A DNA stretch of 64,000 bases. It comes from JANMZO01 sp963763135. GTDB taxonomy: Bacteria > Actinomycetota > Acidimicrobiia > Acidimicrobiales > JANYDT01. Below, piece after piece: positions 1 through 10,675 of the stretch (within the stretch, counting starts at the first letter, position 1; every line of letters begins with the position of its first letter). The position numbers and the translations under genes are program-made. The stretch is from assembly GCA_963763135.1 (NCBI GenBank), contig CAVXNJ010000004.1:1240001-1304000 (forward strand). Direction: 5' to 3'. Under the pieces are notes generated by a model. That model did not search any database. It saw nothing but the letters and a program-made list of their open reading frames with translations, and was not told the DNA's origin.

Positions 1-287
1 ACGCCAAGGTCTTTCCACGGAAGGGCTTTCGGATCACGCTCGGCCAGGACTTTGAACTGGTCGCCGTCGACTGAAATGAACCCGTCGCCTGAACTCACCT
101 TGCCCGAGAGGCGCCCCATCACGGAGTCGTACTTCAGCAGGTGAGCGAGTGTGTCGACGGTGGTCAGGTCGTTTACGGCCACGAAATCGATGTCGTGCAC
201 ACCGGTCTTCGCCTGCTGTTCCATCACGGCCCGCAAAAAGTTGCGGCCAATCCGACCAAATCCGTTGATGCCGACGCGTACAGCCAT
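1..287 (-). CDS. gap: Glyceraldehyde-3-phosphate dehydrogenase, N-terminal part (cut by window edge)
   Basis: NAD-dependent GAPDH converts glyceraldehyde-3-phosphate to 1,3-bisphosphoglycerate in cytosolic glycolysis. The first 95 or so residues are present. They begin MAVRVGINGFGRIGRNFLRA, the Rossmann-fold nucleotide-binding start typical of the family, followed by the ...DLTTVDTLAHLLKYDSVMG segment. The ATG at 285-287 is preceded on the minus strand by an AAAGGA ribosome binding site. The rest of the gene lies beyond base 1. In many actinobacteria gap lies downstream of yvcK-whiA; here yvcK is the next gene upstream and whiA is absent from the interval. Confidence 0.95.
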   Translation of the reverse strand, partial: MAVRVGINGFGRIGRNFLRAVMEQQAKTGVHDIDFVAVNDLTTVDTLAHLLKYDSVMGRLSGKVSSGDGFISVDGDQFKVLAERDPKALPWKDLG

Positions 288-586
288 GAGAAGTCCTTTC
301 GATGTGCCCCGTCGTGTGACCGGGCGAGAGTCAATTAGGCACCCACATCATGGTCGCTCCAAAGCCCGCCCGCGAACATCCTCCATAACTTTGGGTCCTA
401 AGTCACGTCAAATCAGGGAACAAAGGGCTGCAAGTCAACGCCGGTAGGCCAATGGCGGTGCGTGATCTGGGACGAATCGAGGTTGTCTCCCTGTTGCGGC
501 ATGAGCGTCGGCCGGGACACCCGGCGGCAAACAGTCGTCAGGCGACGTCAGAGGCGCGGGTCAGAAGCGCGGGTCAGAAGCGCGAG
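288..586. other. Intergenic region between yvcK and gap with 13-bp tandem repeat
   Basis: About 300 bases without a convincing gene. The part next to yvcK (about 542-592) is a tandem repeat of GCGCGGGTCAGAA-like units (554-566, 567-579, 580-592, plus a degenerate unit before them), and the last unit contains the yvcK stop codon. The remainder should hold the gap promoter, but I cannot pick clear -35/-10 boxes. The position where actinobacteria usually carry whiA is empty. Confidence 0.6.
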
Positions 587-1621
587 TCAGAAGAACGACG
601 TGAGGAGCGACGTCAGCGCAGCGGCCAGGAGTTCGGCGTCATGGAGCCGCCCCGTCCGGTCGGCCATCGGTCGGGTCACGACCGTTGCTGACACCGGGTC
701 GCCTAACGGGAGGCGAGCCGGATCATGAACGACAAGGTCGAGCGGAACACCGTGGGCCAGAATCGTCGTGACGTGGTCGCTCATGGTGAATCCACTGGTT
801 TCCGGGTGCTGCTCACTCAGGTTGCAAATGTAGATTCGCTGGCCCGTGGCCTGTTGGAGCGCCTCGCGGATAGCGGGAATCGCGGCCACGGCAAGCACGC
901 TGGTGAACAGCGAGCCCGGTCCGATACAGATTTGGTCGGCGTTCACTATCGCCTGAAGCGCTTCATCGGGGACCCGGGGATCGGGCGGCACCACCGACAC
1001 CTCGGTGAGGCCCGTGGTGCGACCCACGAGAACTTCGCCCTCCACCACGCCCTGAACAGAGATCGGCTGCTCAACCGTTCCCACGCTTCGCATGTACGTC
1101 GCTTTCAACGTGACCGGCTCGGCCGTGGCCGGTACGACGCGGCCCACCGCTCCAAGCAGGCGAAGCGCCTCGTCGATGGCCAGGCCGAAGTCGCCCAGGG
1201 TCGAGGTCAATCCGGCAATGATGATGTTGCCAAGCGGATGGCCCTGGAGTTCCATCGCGTCGAAACGACGCTCAAACGCCTCGGCCCAGATCGAGTCCTG
1301 GTCGGCCAGAGCAACGAGACATCGCCGTAAGTCACCCGGCGCCGGGATGCCGAAGGCCCGACGCAAGCGTCCGCTTGATCCCCCATCGTCAGCGACCGAC
1401 ACGATCCCGGTAACGGAACTGGCGTAGTGCCTCGCCGCGCGCAGCGTCGTCGACAGACCGTAGCCCCCACCAAGCGCCACGACCTTCGGGCCGCCTTCGA
1501 CCATCGGTTGATAGGCGGCAGCGCGTAGCCACGGGTCCCGGATCGGGGATTCCGCGTGGAGCGCCGCCCCGGATCGAGACGACTCGGCCACCTCGGGGTG
1601 AGCTGGATCAGTGTCACGCAC
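587..1621 (-). CDS. yvcK: YvcK-family gluconeogenesis factor / UDP-sugar-binding regulator
   Basis: 344 aa. YvcK/CuvA proteins bind UDP-sugars and control carbon flux to the cell wall; they are required for growth on gluconeogenic carbon in Bacillus and Mycobacterium. Visible family marks are the glycine-rich ALGGGYGLSTTLRA loop (about residues 49-62), SVADDGGSSGRLR, the PGDLRRCL segment and GHPLGNIIIAGL. The start used is GTG at 1621, just after the rapZ stop at 1628; an internal ATG about 39 codons in (MVEGGPK) would give a protein closer to the usual length, so the first 39 residues are uncertain. It is downstream of rapZ in one transcription unit. The stop codon sits inside a 13-bp tandem repeat. 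Confidence 0.93.
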   Translation of the reverse strand: MRDTDPAHPEVAESSRSGAALHAESPIRDPWLRAAAYQPMVEGGPKVVALGGGYGLSTTLRAARHYASSVTGIVSVADDGGSSGRLRRAFGIPAPGDLRRCLVALADQDSIWAEAFERRFDAMELQGHPLGNIIIAGLTSTLGDFGLAIDEALRLLGAVGRVVPATAEPVTLKATYMRSVGTVEQPISVQGVVEGEVLVGRTTGLTEVSVVPPDPRVPDEALQAIVNADQICIGPGSLFTSVLAVAAIPAIREALQQATGQRIYICNLSEQHPETSGFTMSDHVTTILAHGVPLDLVVHDPARLPLGDPVSATVVTRPMADRTGRLHDAELLAAALTSLLTSFF

Positions 1622-1627
1622 CTGCGT

Positions 1628-2506
1628 TCAGCTCCGTTTCTCGATGTCACGATGCCGCACGTTGACCACGTAGTCGTGGTCGTGCAAGAACTTGGTCAAT
1701 TCCTCCGAGAGCGCTACGGACCGGTGCTGCCCACCGGTGCATCCAATCGCAATCGATAGATAGGACTTGCCCTCGGCCACGTAGCGGGGCAGGAGGAACA
1801 GCAACATGTCTTCGAGTTTCGTCAGGAACTCCTGGGTATCGGGGTTCGACAGTACGAAGTCGCGGACCGGTTCGTCGCGACCGGTAAAAGGCCGGAGGGT
1901 TTCCACCCAGTGCGGGTTCGGGAGGAAACGGAGATCGAAGACGAGATCGACGTCGCCCGGGATACCGTGCTTGAAGCCGAACGACACAACGTTGATGGCC
2001 ATCGCCGTGCGATCGCCCAGCCCGATGAAGTCAGCGATTCGATCGCGAAGCTGGTGCACGGTGAGGTTGCCGGTGTCGATGACGAGGTCGGCTCGGGCCT
2101 TGACGGACTCGAGCAGTGTGCGCTCACGGTGGATACCGATGCCGACACCTTCATATTCGGCGAGCGGATGGCGCCGCCGCGACCCCTCGTAGCGGCGGAT
2201 GAGGACTTCGTTGGGCGCGTCGAGGAACACCACCCGGACCCGCGACCCACCCGCTGAAAGCTGCTCGATGGCCCGGGTGAGCGAGTCTTCAGCGCTCAAC
2301 TCCTCGGGGGCGTTGCGACCGACGACGAACGCGACCTTGTCGATCGACGCGTTCGGTCCTTCGACCAACTCGGCGACTTTGCCGACGAGAAGCAGCGGCA
2401 TGTTGTCAATCACAAACCAACCGAGATCTTCGAATGTGTTCGAAACCGTGCTGCGGCCCGCCCCCGACATCCCGGTGATGATGACGAACTCAGCCATGGC
2501 GTTCAC
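1628..2506 (-). CDS. rapZ: RapZ-family nucleotide-binding protein (RNase adapter)
   Basis: 292 aa. The family has an N-terminal P-loop domain and a C-terminal domain; in E. coli RapZ senses glucosamine-6-phosphate and guides RNase E, while the role in actinobacteria is less clear. Seen here: Walker A-like GMSGAGRST near residue 13, the FVIDNMP motif, and the C-terminal signature GCTGGQHRSVALSE. Translation may begin at the ATG three codons downstream (MAEFVIITG), closer to homologues. The start overlaps the end of the upstream methyltransferase gene by 17 nt and the gene is followed after 6 nt by yvcK, so the three are probably co-transcribed. Confidence 0.93.
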   Translation of the reverse strand: MNAMAEFVIITGMSGAGRSTVSNTFEDLGWFVIDNMPLLLVGKVAELVEGPNASIDKVAFVVGRNAPEELSAEDSLTRAIEQLSAGGSRVRVVFLDAPNEVLIRRYEGSRRRHPLAEYEGVGIGIHRERTLLESVKARADLVIDTGNLTVHQLRDRIADFIGLGDRTAMAINVVSFGFKHGIPGDVDLVFDLRFLPNPHWVETLRPFTGRDEPVRDFVLSNPDTQEFLTKLEDMLLFLLPRYVAEGKSYLSIAIGCTGGQHRSVALSEELTKFLHDHDYVVNVRHRDIEKRS

Positions 2507-3251
2507 CGGCCCACGGCGACGGCTCCGCCTTCACGGCGTGCAGCAGAAGCAGACGGGGTATCGTCCCCGCTTCACCGTATTCGCCAGCTATTTCCAGGAA
2601 CCCGGGCGGAGGCGCGGGCTCACGAAGTTCGGCAAGGAGGAGGCCGTTCGCAGCCATAGCGTTCACGTATCTGGACATCGGCCGGTGGACGAACGGAATG
2701 AACACGTTCTTTTCCACTTCTTCGATTTCATCGGCTTCGACCAGGTACGGTCCGATGCGCCAATACTGCTCTTCGATGATCTGATCGTCGATCCAACCAC
2801 TGCCCGGGGTCTGCAGCAGAGGATGGTTGAGAAAGAACACGAACCGACCACCGGGTTCGAGCACACGTGCCACTTCGGAAATGGCGCCGTCGACATCGGC
2901 AATGTGCTCAAAGACAAGGCAGGCCAGAACGCAGTCGAAACTGGCATCGGGGAACGGCAACAGCGCAGCTTCGGCTCGGACGTAGCCCGGCGCGCCACCC
3001 TTCTGGGCTGCTGCTTCCACCTGAGCCCAGGTCGGATCCACACCAACGACCAGTTCCGCACCGAGCGAGGAAGCGACCCGGGCGAGCTGCCCTTCCCCCG
3101 TTCCGACATCGAGTACCCGCTTAGCCCCTCGCAGTCGCTCGATGGCCATCGGAACAATCTGCTCGACGTATTCGACATCAGCCCCGTCGGTGAAACCTTC
3201 CTGCCACCATCCGGCGTTTATTTCCCACAGTTCTTCCCGATCGTTGCGCAC
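2490..3251 (-). CDS. Class I SAM-dependent methyltransferase, substrate unknown
   Basis: 253 aa. The Rossmann-type methyltransferase fold is clear: motif I VLDVGTGEGQLARVA (about residues 46-60), acidic motif II GVDPTW, and FDCVLACLVFEHIADVDGAISEVARVLEPGGRFVFF, typical of the Methyltransf_11 group. Translation starts at GTG 3251; a TAG lies two codons upstream in frame, which excludes a longer start. It sits between uvrC (upstream) and rapZ (downstream, overlapping), an insertion into the usual uvrC-rapZ order. Nothing in the sequence identifies the methyl acceptor. Confidence 0.85.
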   Translation of the reverse strand: MRNDREELWEINAGWWQEGFTDGADVEYVEQIVPMAIERLRGAKRVLDVGTGEGQLARVASSLGAELVVGVDPTWAQVEAAAQKGGAPGYVRAEAALLPFPDASFDCVLACLVFEHIADVDGAISEVARVLEPGGRFVFFLNHPLLQTPGSGWIDDQIIEEQYWRIGPYLVEADEIEEVEKNVFIPFVHRPMSRYVNAMAANGLLLAELREPAPPPGFLEIAGEYGEAGTIPRLLLLHAVKAEPSPWAGERHG

Positions 3252-3349
3252 TCTCTAAGCCTCGCACGCGCTGGCACACCGGCCGACATCGTTCTACGCG
3301 GAAAGCGGCTGTTTGCGTGGCCGCGCTGAAACGGAGCCCAACGGGTCGG

Positions 3350-5266
3350 TTATGACTTGGCCGACGGAGCGTGAATCTTGTCGAACACGGCCTGGGCGAC
3401 CGCCGAGGGCAACCACGTCAGGGCCTGAAGCTGTTCAAGGGAGGCCGCCTTCACGGCGGTGACTCCCCCGAGTTCCTTGGTGAGTCGCTTCTTTCGGGTC
3501 TCCCCCAAGCCGGGTATGTCGTCGAGGACGCTCTTCGTCATCCGCTTGGCCCGCAGTTCGCGGTGGTACGTGATGGCGAAGCGGTGAGCCTCGTCGCGGA
3601 GGCGTTGCAGCATGTACAGCGCCTCGCTCTGCCGGGGAATCCGCACGGGTTCGGATTGGTAGGGCAGGTAAACCTCTTCGAACTGTTTGGCCAGCGCACA
3701 GACGCTGATCTCGTTCTCCAGACCGAGCTGCTCGAGCACGGTCACCACGGCGCTGAGTTGGCCCTTGCCACCGTCTATCACCAGGAGATTCGGCGGGTAA
3801 CGGAACTTGCCGCGCTGCTCGACCGGCATCTCACGGTCGCGGAGGTACGCGCTCAGCCGGCGGGTCAGCACTTCTTCCATGGCTGCGAAGTCGTCGTTGC
3901 CGAGCGACGTGCCGTCGCCGGCCTGTCGGACCTTGAAACGCCGGTATTCACGCTTGTTGGGGAGCCCGTCTTCGAAGACGACCATCGAACTCACGTAGTC
4001 GGAGCCCTGAATGTGGCTGTTGTCGTAGCACTCGATCCGCAGTGGTGCCTCGGGGAGGTCGAGCCAGTCCTGCAGTTCGTTGAGGGCTTTGGCCCGAGCG
4101 TTGTGATCCGCGCTTCGGCGCAGGCGGTGGCGGACGAACTCTTCCTTGGCGTTGTTTGTGACGGTCTCCTGCAGCGAGCGTTTGTCGCCCCGCTCGGGAA
4201 CCTTCAGGGCCACCCGTGCGGTCAGCCGACCGGGTCCACCCTCTCGACTGGCCTTGCGGCGCTCGGCCAGAAACTCCTCATAGACCAGGCAATCGTTCGG
4301 CAGCACCGGAAGATAGACCTCACGGGGATAGCCCATCGGCGGCTCCTCGTAGTAAAGCTCTTCCAGCACCTGGCCGATCAGGTCGGCCGGGCTCAGGTCC
4401 TCGACTTTGTCGACGATGAAGCCCTTGCGCCCGACCACCCGCCCTTTGCGGATATAGAAGATCTGCACGGCAGCTTCGAGTTCGTCTTCAACCATGCCAA
4501 TGACGTCGAAGTCGTCGGTCTTCTCGGCGACCATCTGCTGCTTCTCGATGGCTTTGCGAACGCTGGCCAGGCGGTCTCGCGTGCGGGCCGCCCGTTCGAA
4601 TTCGAGCGCTTCCGCCGCTTCGAGCATCTGCGTTTCGAGCCGCTTGACCAGAGGCTCGGTCTCGCCGTCGAGGAAGTCGAGAAGCTCGGCGACCAGCGCA
4701 TCGTATGCGGGCTTAGCAATTTCGCCGACGCACGGACCGGAGCATTTCTCGATGTGGAAGAGCAGGCAGGGCCGGCCGAGCTTTTGGTGCGTGTTCAGCT
4801 TGTTGTCGCTGCAGGTTCGGATCGGGAAGCTCCGCAGCAGCAGGTCGAGTGTTTCCCGGATCGCGTACGCGTTGCCGTACGGGCCGAAGTACTTCGTACC
4901 TTTATCTTTTGCACCGCGGCGCACCATGGCCCGCGGGAACTCGTCGGCCATCGTGACTGCGAGGAAGGGATAGCTCTTGTCGTCGCGGAGTCGGATGTTG
5001 AAGCGGGGCCGGAACTGCTTGATGAGCGAGTACTCCAGCATCAAGGCTTCGACTTCGGTGCGGACCGTTATCCATTCGACGGACTCGGCCATCGAGACCA
5101 TCTGCGCGGTTTTCGGGTGCATGAGATGCGGATTGCCGAAATAATTGTTGAGTCGCGACCGAAGCGACTTCGCCTTGCCGACGTAGATCACCCGACCGTC
5201 GGCGTCTTTGAACTGATACGAGCCGGGCCCTTCTGGAATCGTGCCGACCGGTGGACGCTGGACCAT
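3350..5266 (-). CDS. uvrC: Excinuclease ABC subunit C
   Basis: 638 aa. UvrC makes both incisions in nucleotide excision repair after UvrA/UvrB damage recognition. Domains in order: GIY-YIG nuclease at the N-terminus (PGSYQFKDADGRVIYVGKAKSLRSRL, about 14-40), UVR/UvrB-interaction segment near 210-245 (EALEFERAARTRDRL), the RNase H-like 5' nuclease domain (IECYDNSHIQGSD and LLVIDGGKGQLSA), and C-terminal helix-hairpin-helix motifs (IPGLGETRKKRL). The ATG at 5266 has GGAGAG upstream. It lies 12 nt downstream of uvrA, so co-transcription is likely. Confidence 0.97.
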   Translation of the reverse strand: MVQRPPVGTIPEGPGSYQFKDADGRVIYVGKAKSLRSRLNNYFGNPHLMHPKTAQMVSMAESVEWITVRTEVEALMLEYSLIKQFRPRFNIRLRDDKSYPFLAVTMADEFPRAMVRRGAKDKGTKYFGPYGNAYAIRETLDLLLRSFPIRTCSDNKLNTHQKLGRPCLLFHIEKCSGPCVGEIAKPAYDALVAELLDFLDGETEPLVKRLETQMLEAAEALEFERAARTRDRLASVRKAIEKQQMVAEKTDDFDVIGMVEDELEAAVQIFYIRKGRVVGRKGFIVDKVEDLSPADLIGQVLEELYYEEPPMGYPREVYLPVLPNDCLVYEEFLAERRKASREGGPGRLTARVALKVPERGDKRSLQETVTNNAKEEFVRHRLRRSADHNARAKALNELQDWLDLPEAPLRIECYDNSHIQGSDYVSSMVVFEDGLPNKREYRRFKVRQAGDGTSLGNDDFAAMEEVLTRRLSAYLRDREMPVEQRGKFRYPPNLLVIDGGKGQLSAVVTVLEQLGLENEISVCALAKQFEEVYLPYQSEPVRIPRQSEALYMLQRLRDEAHRFAITYHRELRAKRMTKSVLDDIPGLGETRKKRLTKELGGVTAVKAASLEQLQALTWLPSAVAQAVFDKIHAPSAKS

Positions 5267-5278
5267 AACGGCTCTCCG

Positions 5279-8200
5279 CTATTCGAGCAGCGAAGGAATC
5301 GGTACCTTCGCGCCCCGCGCCGCTTTCGCCACGGGTTTGGCCTTGGCCGGCTTCTCGATCTTCACCGCTTTCTCGACACTGACCAGCGGCGTGTCGTTCG
5401 GCGACTTCGCCTTGGCAGTTGCCTTGACCGGCTTGGCTGGCTTGGCTGGCTTGGCGGGCGATTCCATCGGACTGTCGGCCGCCCGGGCGGGGCTCTTCTC
5501 CCCCGGGGCTGCACCCTCCAGGATCGGCCGAAGGAACCGGCCGGTGTGGCTCGACTCGTGGGCGGCGACGTCTTCGGGAGTTCCCTCGACGACGACAAGT
5601 CCTCCGCCGGAACCACCTTCGGGCCCCATGTCAATAACCCAGTCGGCCGTCTTGACAACGTCGAGGTTGTGCTCGATCACGATCACCGTGTTCCCCTGAT
5701 CGACGAGGCGCGACAGCACATTCAACAGGCGGCGGATGTCTTCGAAGTGCAGGCCGGTCGTCGGCTCATCGAGGATGTACACGGTCTTGCCGGTTGAACG
5801 TTTGGCGAGTTCGGCACTCAGCTTGATGCGCTGAGCCTCGCCACCGGAGAGCGTGGTGGCGGGCTGACCGAGCCGGATGTATCCAAGACCGACGTCGCAC
5901 AGCGTCTGCATGTGGCGGGCGATGTTGGGCTGGTTCTCGAAGAACTGCACTGCGTCTTCGCACGGCATGTCGAGGACTTCGGCGATGTTCTTGCCCTTGA
6001 ATGTGACGTCGAGCGTGTCGCGGTTGTAACGGGCACCCTTGCAGACTTCGCAGGGCACGTAGACGTCGGGCAGAAAGTTCATTTCGATCTTGATCGTGCC
6101 GTCGCCCGAACACGCCTCGCAACGACCGCCCTTCACGTTGAACGAGAAGCGGCCCTGCTGGTAGCCCCGGACCTTGGCCTCGGTCGTGGTGGAGAACAGC
6201 TTGCGGATGTTGTCGAACACGCCCGTGTATGTGGCCGGGTTGGAACGTGGCGTGCGGCCGATCGGTGACTGGTCGATGGCGATGACCTTGTCGATCTGGC
6301 TGATGCCATCTACGCCCTTGTGCAGGCCCGGGACGGTCTTGGCCCGGTAGATCTTCTGCATGAGGCTGGCCAGGAGAATGTCGTTGACCAGCGTCGATTT
6401 GCCGGAACCCGACACACCGGTGATGGCGACGAACTGGCCGAGCGGGAAGTCGACGGTGAGATTTTGCAGGTTGTTCTCCCGGGCGCCGCGCACCGTGAGG
6501 AACAGTCCTTTCCCGGGCCGCCGTTTGGCGGGAATGGGAATACTCCGCTTGCCCGACATGTACTGGCCGGTGAGCGACCGTTCCTCGGAGACGAGGTCCT
6601 GGAAGCTGCCGGAAACGAGCACTTCGCCGCCGTGCTCCCCCGCTCCCGGGCCGATGTCGACGATGTGGTCGGCCACCCGGATCGTGTCTTCGTCGTGTTC
6701 CACCACGATGACCGTGTTGCCGAGATCCCGGAGACGGATCATGGTCTCGATCAGCCGGTGGTTGTCGCGTTGGTGGAGCCCGATCGACGGTTCGTCGAGT
6801 ACGTACAGCACGCCGACCAGGCCACTGCCGATCTGGCTGGCCAGGCGGATCCGTTGCGCTTCGCCGCCGGCCAGGGTGGCGGCACTGCGGTTGAGCTGCA
6901 GGTAGTCGAGACCGACGTCGAGAAGGAAACGCATGCGGGCGTTGACCTCTTTGACGACCCGTTCGGCGATCATCATGTCGCGGGTGGTGAGTTGCATTCC
7001 CGCCAAAAACTCCGCTGCGTCGCCGATCGAGAGGTTGCCGACATCGAAGATGTTCTTGCCGGAGATGAGCACCGCGAGGCTGGCGGGCTGGAGGCGAGCG
7101 CCTTTGCACTCGGGACATGCGACCTCGCGCATGTAGCCCTCCATCTGCTCACGTGACCAGTCGCCCTCGGCCTCGGTGTGGCGCCGGGTGATCCACGGCA
7201 CGACACCCTCGTAATGGGTGTTGTAAGCGCGCGTACGACCGTAGCGGTTGCGATACTCGATGTGTACGGTCTCCTGGCCGGTGCCGAAGAGAATGATCTT
7301 CTGCTGGGCCTTGGTCAGCTTGGTCCACGGCGTTTTCAGCGAGAAGTCGAACTGGGCCGCGAGCGCTTCGAGGATACGAGCGAAGTACTCGCCCTTGCTA
7401 CCGGCCCACGGAGCGATGGCGCCCGCGATAATGCTGATGTCGGGGTCGGGCACGACGAGTTCGGGATCGACCTCGAACTTGGTGCCGAGACCCTTGCAGT
7501 GCGGACATGCGCCGTAGGGCGAGTTGAACGAGAAGTTGCGGGGGGCCAGTTCGTCGTAGGACGTGCCGCACGTCGGGCACGCGAGGTGCTGGCTGAACGT
7601 GAGCACTTCCGGAGCGACCTCGCCCTTCTTCTGCTGCTCCGGCGAGGGGACCAGCTCAACCTCTGCGACACCCTCGGCCAGCCGCAGCGCGGTTTCGAGG
7701 GAATCGGTGAGCCGGCGCTCGATGCCGGCTTTGCTCACGAGTCGGTCGACGATCACCGCGATCGAGTGGTTCTCGTAGCGGGCGAGTTCAATGGTTTCGT
7801 TGAGCTCGCGAACCTGCCCGTCGACGCGCGCACGGGCGAAACCCTGTTTCGACAGATCGCTCAGCAGCTCGGTGTACTCGCCCTTGCGGCCGCGCACCAC
7901 CGGAGCGAGAACCTGGAACCGTGTTCCTTCCGGAAGCTGCAGCACCCGGTCGACGATCTGCTGCGGCGTTTGCCGCTGGACGGGTGAACCGTCTTTCGGA
8001 CAGTGCGGGATTCCGATGCGGGCGAACAGCAGACGCAGGTAGTCGTAGACCTCGGTGATCGTGCCGACGGTCGAACGCGGGTTGCGCGACGCCGACTTCT
8101 GGTCGATCGAGATGGCGGGCGACAGGCCTTCGATGAAGTCGACGTCGGGCTTGTCCATCTGCCCGAGGAACTGCCGCGCGTACGCGCTCAGGCTTTCGAC

Positions 8201-8362
8201 GTAACGACGCTGCCCTTCGGCGTAGATCGTGTCGAACGCGAGGCTCGACTTTCCCGAGCCCGAGAGCCCGGTGAACACGATCAACCGGTCTCGGGGAAGG
8301 TCGACAGAAACGTTGCGCAGGTTGTGTTCGCGGGCACCACGAACGATGAGCCGATCCGACAT
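5279..8362 (-). CDS. uvrA: Excinuclease ABC subunit A with long basic C-terminal tail
   Basis: 1027 aa. UvrA is the dimeric damage-sensing ABC ATPase of nucleotide excision repair. Both ATPase modules are visible: Walker A GLSGSGKSSLAFDTIYAEGQ near residue 32 and GVSGSGKSTLVNDIL in the second half, each with its LSGGEAQR-type signature, plus zinc-finger cysteine pairs (CPTCG...CPHCKG, CEACSGDG...CEVCKG). The family usually ends near 950 residues; here about 80 further residues rich in Lys, Ala and Pro follow (PAKPAKPAKPVKATAKAKS). A LexA-like box lies 12 bp upstream of the start, suggesting SOS control. Confidence 0.97.
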   Translation of the reverse strand: MSDRLIVRGAREHNLRNVSVDLPRDRLIVFTGLSGSGKSSLAFDTIYAEGQRRYVESLSAYARQFLGQMDKPDVDFIEGLSPAISIDQKSASRNPRSTVGTITEVYDYLRLLFARIGIPHCPKDGSPVQRQTPQQIVDRVLQLPEGTRFQVLAPVVRGRKGEYTELLSDLSKQGFARARVDGQVRELNETIELARYENHSIAVIVDRLVSKAGIERRLTDSLETALRLAEGVAEVELVPSPEQQKKGEVAPEVLTFSQHLACPTCGTSYDELAPRNFSFNSPYGACPHCKGLGTKFEVDPELVVPDPDISIIAGAIAPWAGSKGEYFARILEALAAQFDFSLKTPWTKLTKAQQKIILFGTGQETVHIEYRNRYGRTRAYNTHYEGVVPWITRRHTEAEGDWSREQMEGYMREVACPECKGARLQPASLAVLISGKNIFDVGNLSIGDAAEFLAGMQLTTRDMMIAERVVKEVNARMRFLLDVGLDYLQLNRSAATLAGGEAQRIRLASQIGSGLVGVLYVLDEPSIGLHQRDNHRLIETMIRLRDLGNTVIVVEHDEDTIRVADHIVDIGPGAGEHGGEVLVSGSFQDLVSEERSLTGQYMSGKRSIPIPAKRRPGKGLFLTVRGARENNLQNLTVDFPLGQFVAITGVSGSGKSTLVNDILLASLMQKIYRAKTVPGLHKGVDGISQIDKVIAIDQSPIGRTPRSNPATYTGVFDNIRKLFSTTTEAKVRGYQQGRFSFNVKGGRCEACSGDGTIKIEMNFLPDVYVPCEVCKGARYNRDTLDVTFKGKNIAEVLDMPCEDAVQFFENQPNIARHMQTLCDVGLGYIRLGQPATTLSGGEAQRIKLSAELAKRSTGKTVYILDEPTTGLHFEDIRRLLNVLSRLVDQGNTVIVIEHNLDVVKTADWVIDMGPEGGSGGGLVVVEGTPEDVAAHESSHTGRFLRPILEGAAPGEKSPARAADSPMESPAKPAKPAKPVKATAKAKSPNDTPLVSVEKAVKIEKPAKAKPVAKAARGAKVPIPSLLE

Positions 8363-8373
8363 AAGGCCGCCTA

Positions 8374-8389
8374 TCGTACAGGTGTTCGA
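8374..8389 (-). promoter_or_regulatory. Candidate LexA (SOS) box upstream of uvrA
   Basis: The sequence TCGTACAGGTGTTCGA matches the actinobacterial LexA consensus TCGAAC-N4-GTTCGA at 11 of 12 defined positions. It ends 12 bp before the uvrA start codon. The site is seen directly; LexA binding is an inference from the known regulation of uvrA in mycobacteria. No comparable box was found before uvrB. Confidence 0.6.
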
Positions 8390-8414
8390 CGAGGTAGTTG
8401 GATCAACCGAACAC

Positions 8415-10442
<2,028 letters not shown>

Positions 10443-10675
10443 ACCCCCGAGTGTACGGAACCCCTATGACAAAAAATCCGAACCGGCCATAACCGGACAC
10501 TGTGCGCTTTGGCGTTCAGAGTGCAGTCTGACCCGACTCACCCGCCGGAAGTACCCAACCTCGGCACGACCCGCCGCCCCGACGGACCATCCACCGGGGG
10601 TTGGGTACCAACACCCACCAGGTTGGAGGCAGAAAACTCCCAAGTTGGGCAGCTGCGCGCGCGGCAAAGCTCGGG
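10443..10675. other. coaE-uvrB intergenic region with nested inverted repeats
   Basis: This 233-bp stretch should hold the uvrB promoter and the end of the coaE transcript. It contains a perfect 10-bp inverted repeat, GTACCCAACC at 10551-10560 and GGTTGGGTAC at 10599-10608, and further CCAAC/GTTGG pairs (for example CCCAAGTTGGG at 10639-10649) that could form alternative hairpins. No protein-like ORF was seen. Confidence 0.45.

Noticed and set aside
60..1330. Plus-strand ORFs antisense to gap and yvcK
   Set aside because: They mirror the codon structure of well-identified minus-strand genes and have no recognisable domains or ribosome sites.
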